NCBI RefSeq assembly: GCF_000485595.1
Contig: NW_014577466.1
Coordinates: forward strand, 83,048 to 105,743
Direction: 5' to 3'
DNA: 22,696 bases
DNA from: Priapulus caudatus
Lineage: Eukaryota; Priapulida; Priapulimorpha; Priapulimorphida; Priapulidae
Numbering within the stretch: position 1 is the first letter of the stretch; each line of letters begins with the position of its first letter. A program made the translations under genes and the position numbers. Below the pieces are notes generated by a model. It searched no databases, was not told the DNA's origin, and worked only from the letters and a program-made list of their open reading frames with translations. This document shows, one piece after another, positions 21,585 to 22,696 of the stretch.

Positions 21585-22696
21585 TTACAGGAGGCATTTT
21601 TTACCGTCAACAGGCACCAGCGTGGAAGATAACCGACTGCTCTCACGGTGATCTATTGCGTTCGAAATCTGCCGGCTATGGCGCTTGCCAACCCCAGCGG
21701 CAGGAAGACTGAGCAGTGGCGCCATCTGTCTGCCTGATAGCGGTATGTCAGAATCTTTCCCCGCTGCTGGCGCTAGCTCCATGCTAGCCACAGCAAACTG
21801 CCTCATGAGCTCCAAGAGCTTCTGTGACGAGATCGAAGATGCGTCGAGAGTGGCGCCACCTAGAGCAGATGCTGACAACTTGTCCTCAGTATTTGCAGCT
21901 GGACTAGCGGGCAACGATATGCGGCTGCTAAACAAGTGATCGTCACCAGAAGCTATTTCGGTGGCCTGGGCGTCGCCACTGCCAGTTGCATTGATGACTG
22001 ATTTTGGTTTAACTCTTCTGAGTGGTGTCACTGTCAGGGAAGATGCCACGTCACCTCCACCTGAAGATGGCAAGGCAAGTGCCTGCAAAACAGAGAGAGA
22101 GAGAGAGAAAGCTGATGGCAAATGCATGGCTGATAGAACGTATCAACAGCTAAATTAACAACAAAATATTAAAATGCTAGATTTAAAAAAAGTTGGAATT
22201 AATGAGTTTGAATGCAGAGCATGATGATTGGATACAGTAGAATGAATGAGGGTTGCATACAGGGCATACATACCTTGTCAGAGATATGATCACTATGCTT
22301 TGCCATAAGTTTAGTTGTAGCATTGATTGCTGTAGCAGCAGCTTTGAGTTTCGTTTTTATGGCCCTATATATATAAAAAATAACAATGGCTATAAACAAT
22401 AGTTGTTAATGCTATAGATACATACAATAATACATACCTGTTGATGCAACAAAGCATTATCTTACATAGAAAACATAACAGAATCATTGAAAGTGAGAAA
22501 TTATTCGAATTTAACGACTTCCAATCTCATGGCCATTACCAAATTTCATAACTGTTCTTATCTCAATGCCGGACACTTCTATTTCACTAGATATTTACAT
22601 GTAGTGCTTGCTAGAAGCCAGCATATCATTATCCAGGTAGTTCATGCGTAATGTGTCTGTAGGGTGTGGGTCACTGTCTCTCCATGGAGGCACTTT
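21585..22696 (-). CDS. Unrecognised spliced protein, C-terminal exons (partial)
   Basis: The last two exons are well supported. Exon 22274-22364 has acceptor ATATATAG and donor AAG|GTATGT, and encodes AIKTKLKAAATAINATTK and on. It joins in phase 0 to the terminal exon 22082-21585, whose acceptor follows a TTTCTCTCTCT tract and TTTTGCAG. A further exon, 22599 to the window edge (VPPWRDSDPHPTDTLRMNY...KHY), ends at a CAT|GTAAAT donor in the matching phase; without splicing it would stop two bases later, so it is less certain. The terminal exon gives 165 residues rich in Ser, Ala, Leu and Gly, probably disordered, with one short possible helix (SSQKLLELMRQFAVASMELA). I recognise no family. The stop is TAA at 21585-21587. 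Confidence 0.6.

Noticed and set aside
22438-22460. A 23-bp micro-exon (minus) between AAG and CAACAG|GTATGT
   Set aside because: The splice signals look good, but adding it shifts the frame and creates a stop when joined to the neighbouring candidate exons. Direct joining of 22599 to 22364 keeps the frame.

Overview
The window looks like genomic DNA from an animal, most likely a marine invertebrate. Three things suggest this: genes are split by GT-AG introns of about 0.1-0.9 kb, the non-coding DNA is AT-rich and full of microsatellites and TIR elements, and the gene content includes a cGAS/Mab-21 enzyme and an Ig-superfamily receptor with tyrosine motifs. I cannot name the species. Two single-base N characters (15718 and 18535) mark assembly joins.

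Layout. 130-3470 (+) is the 3' part of a multi-exon AtuA/DUF1446-family gene; seven exons can be joined in frame. A very long (CT)n tract forms the pyrimidine tract of one intron. 4650-6821 (-) is an intronless 723-aa protein with six ankyrin repeats fused to a Mab-21/cGAS-like nucleotidyltransferase that keeps all its catalytic residues, so it is a probable cGAS-like receptor (cGLR). It is convergent with the AtuA gene. 6.9-12.6 kb has no convincing gene. It holds a purine-rich tract split by a small TIR element, a foldback-like element whose arms are inverted arrays of a 14-16 bp minisatellite, nested inverted repeats with a 41-bp hairpin, and several microsatellites. 12687-14108 (+) is an intronless 473-aa type I membrane protein with a signal peptide, three Ig domains, one TM helix and a tail with ITIM-like and ITSM-like motifs. 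15.2-21.2 kb is non-coding and occurs in overlapping duplicate copies that meet at or near the two Ns, which looks like uncollapsed haplotypes. 21585 to the window end (-) is the 3' end of an unrecognised spliced gene.

How the genes relate. The cGLR (cytosolic nucleic-acid or ligand sensing) and the ITIM/ITSM Ig receptor (inhibitory or adhesive signalling at the membrane) are both plausible innate-immune or cell-recognition genes, and both are intronless and about 6 kb apart. Nothing in the sequence shows co-regulation. The AtuA gene is a metabolic enzyme of the acyclic-terpene/leucine-type pathway and appears unrelated. The best candidate for something new is the ankyrin-cGLR fusion, followed by the Ig receptor and the foldback minisatellite element.
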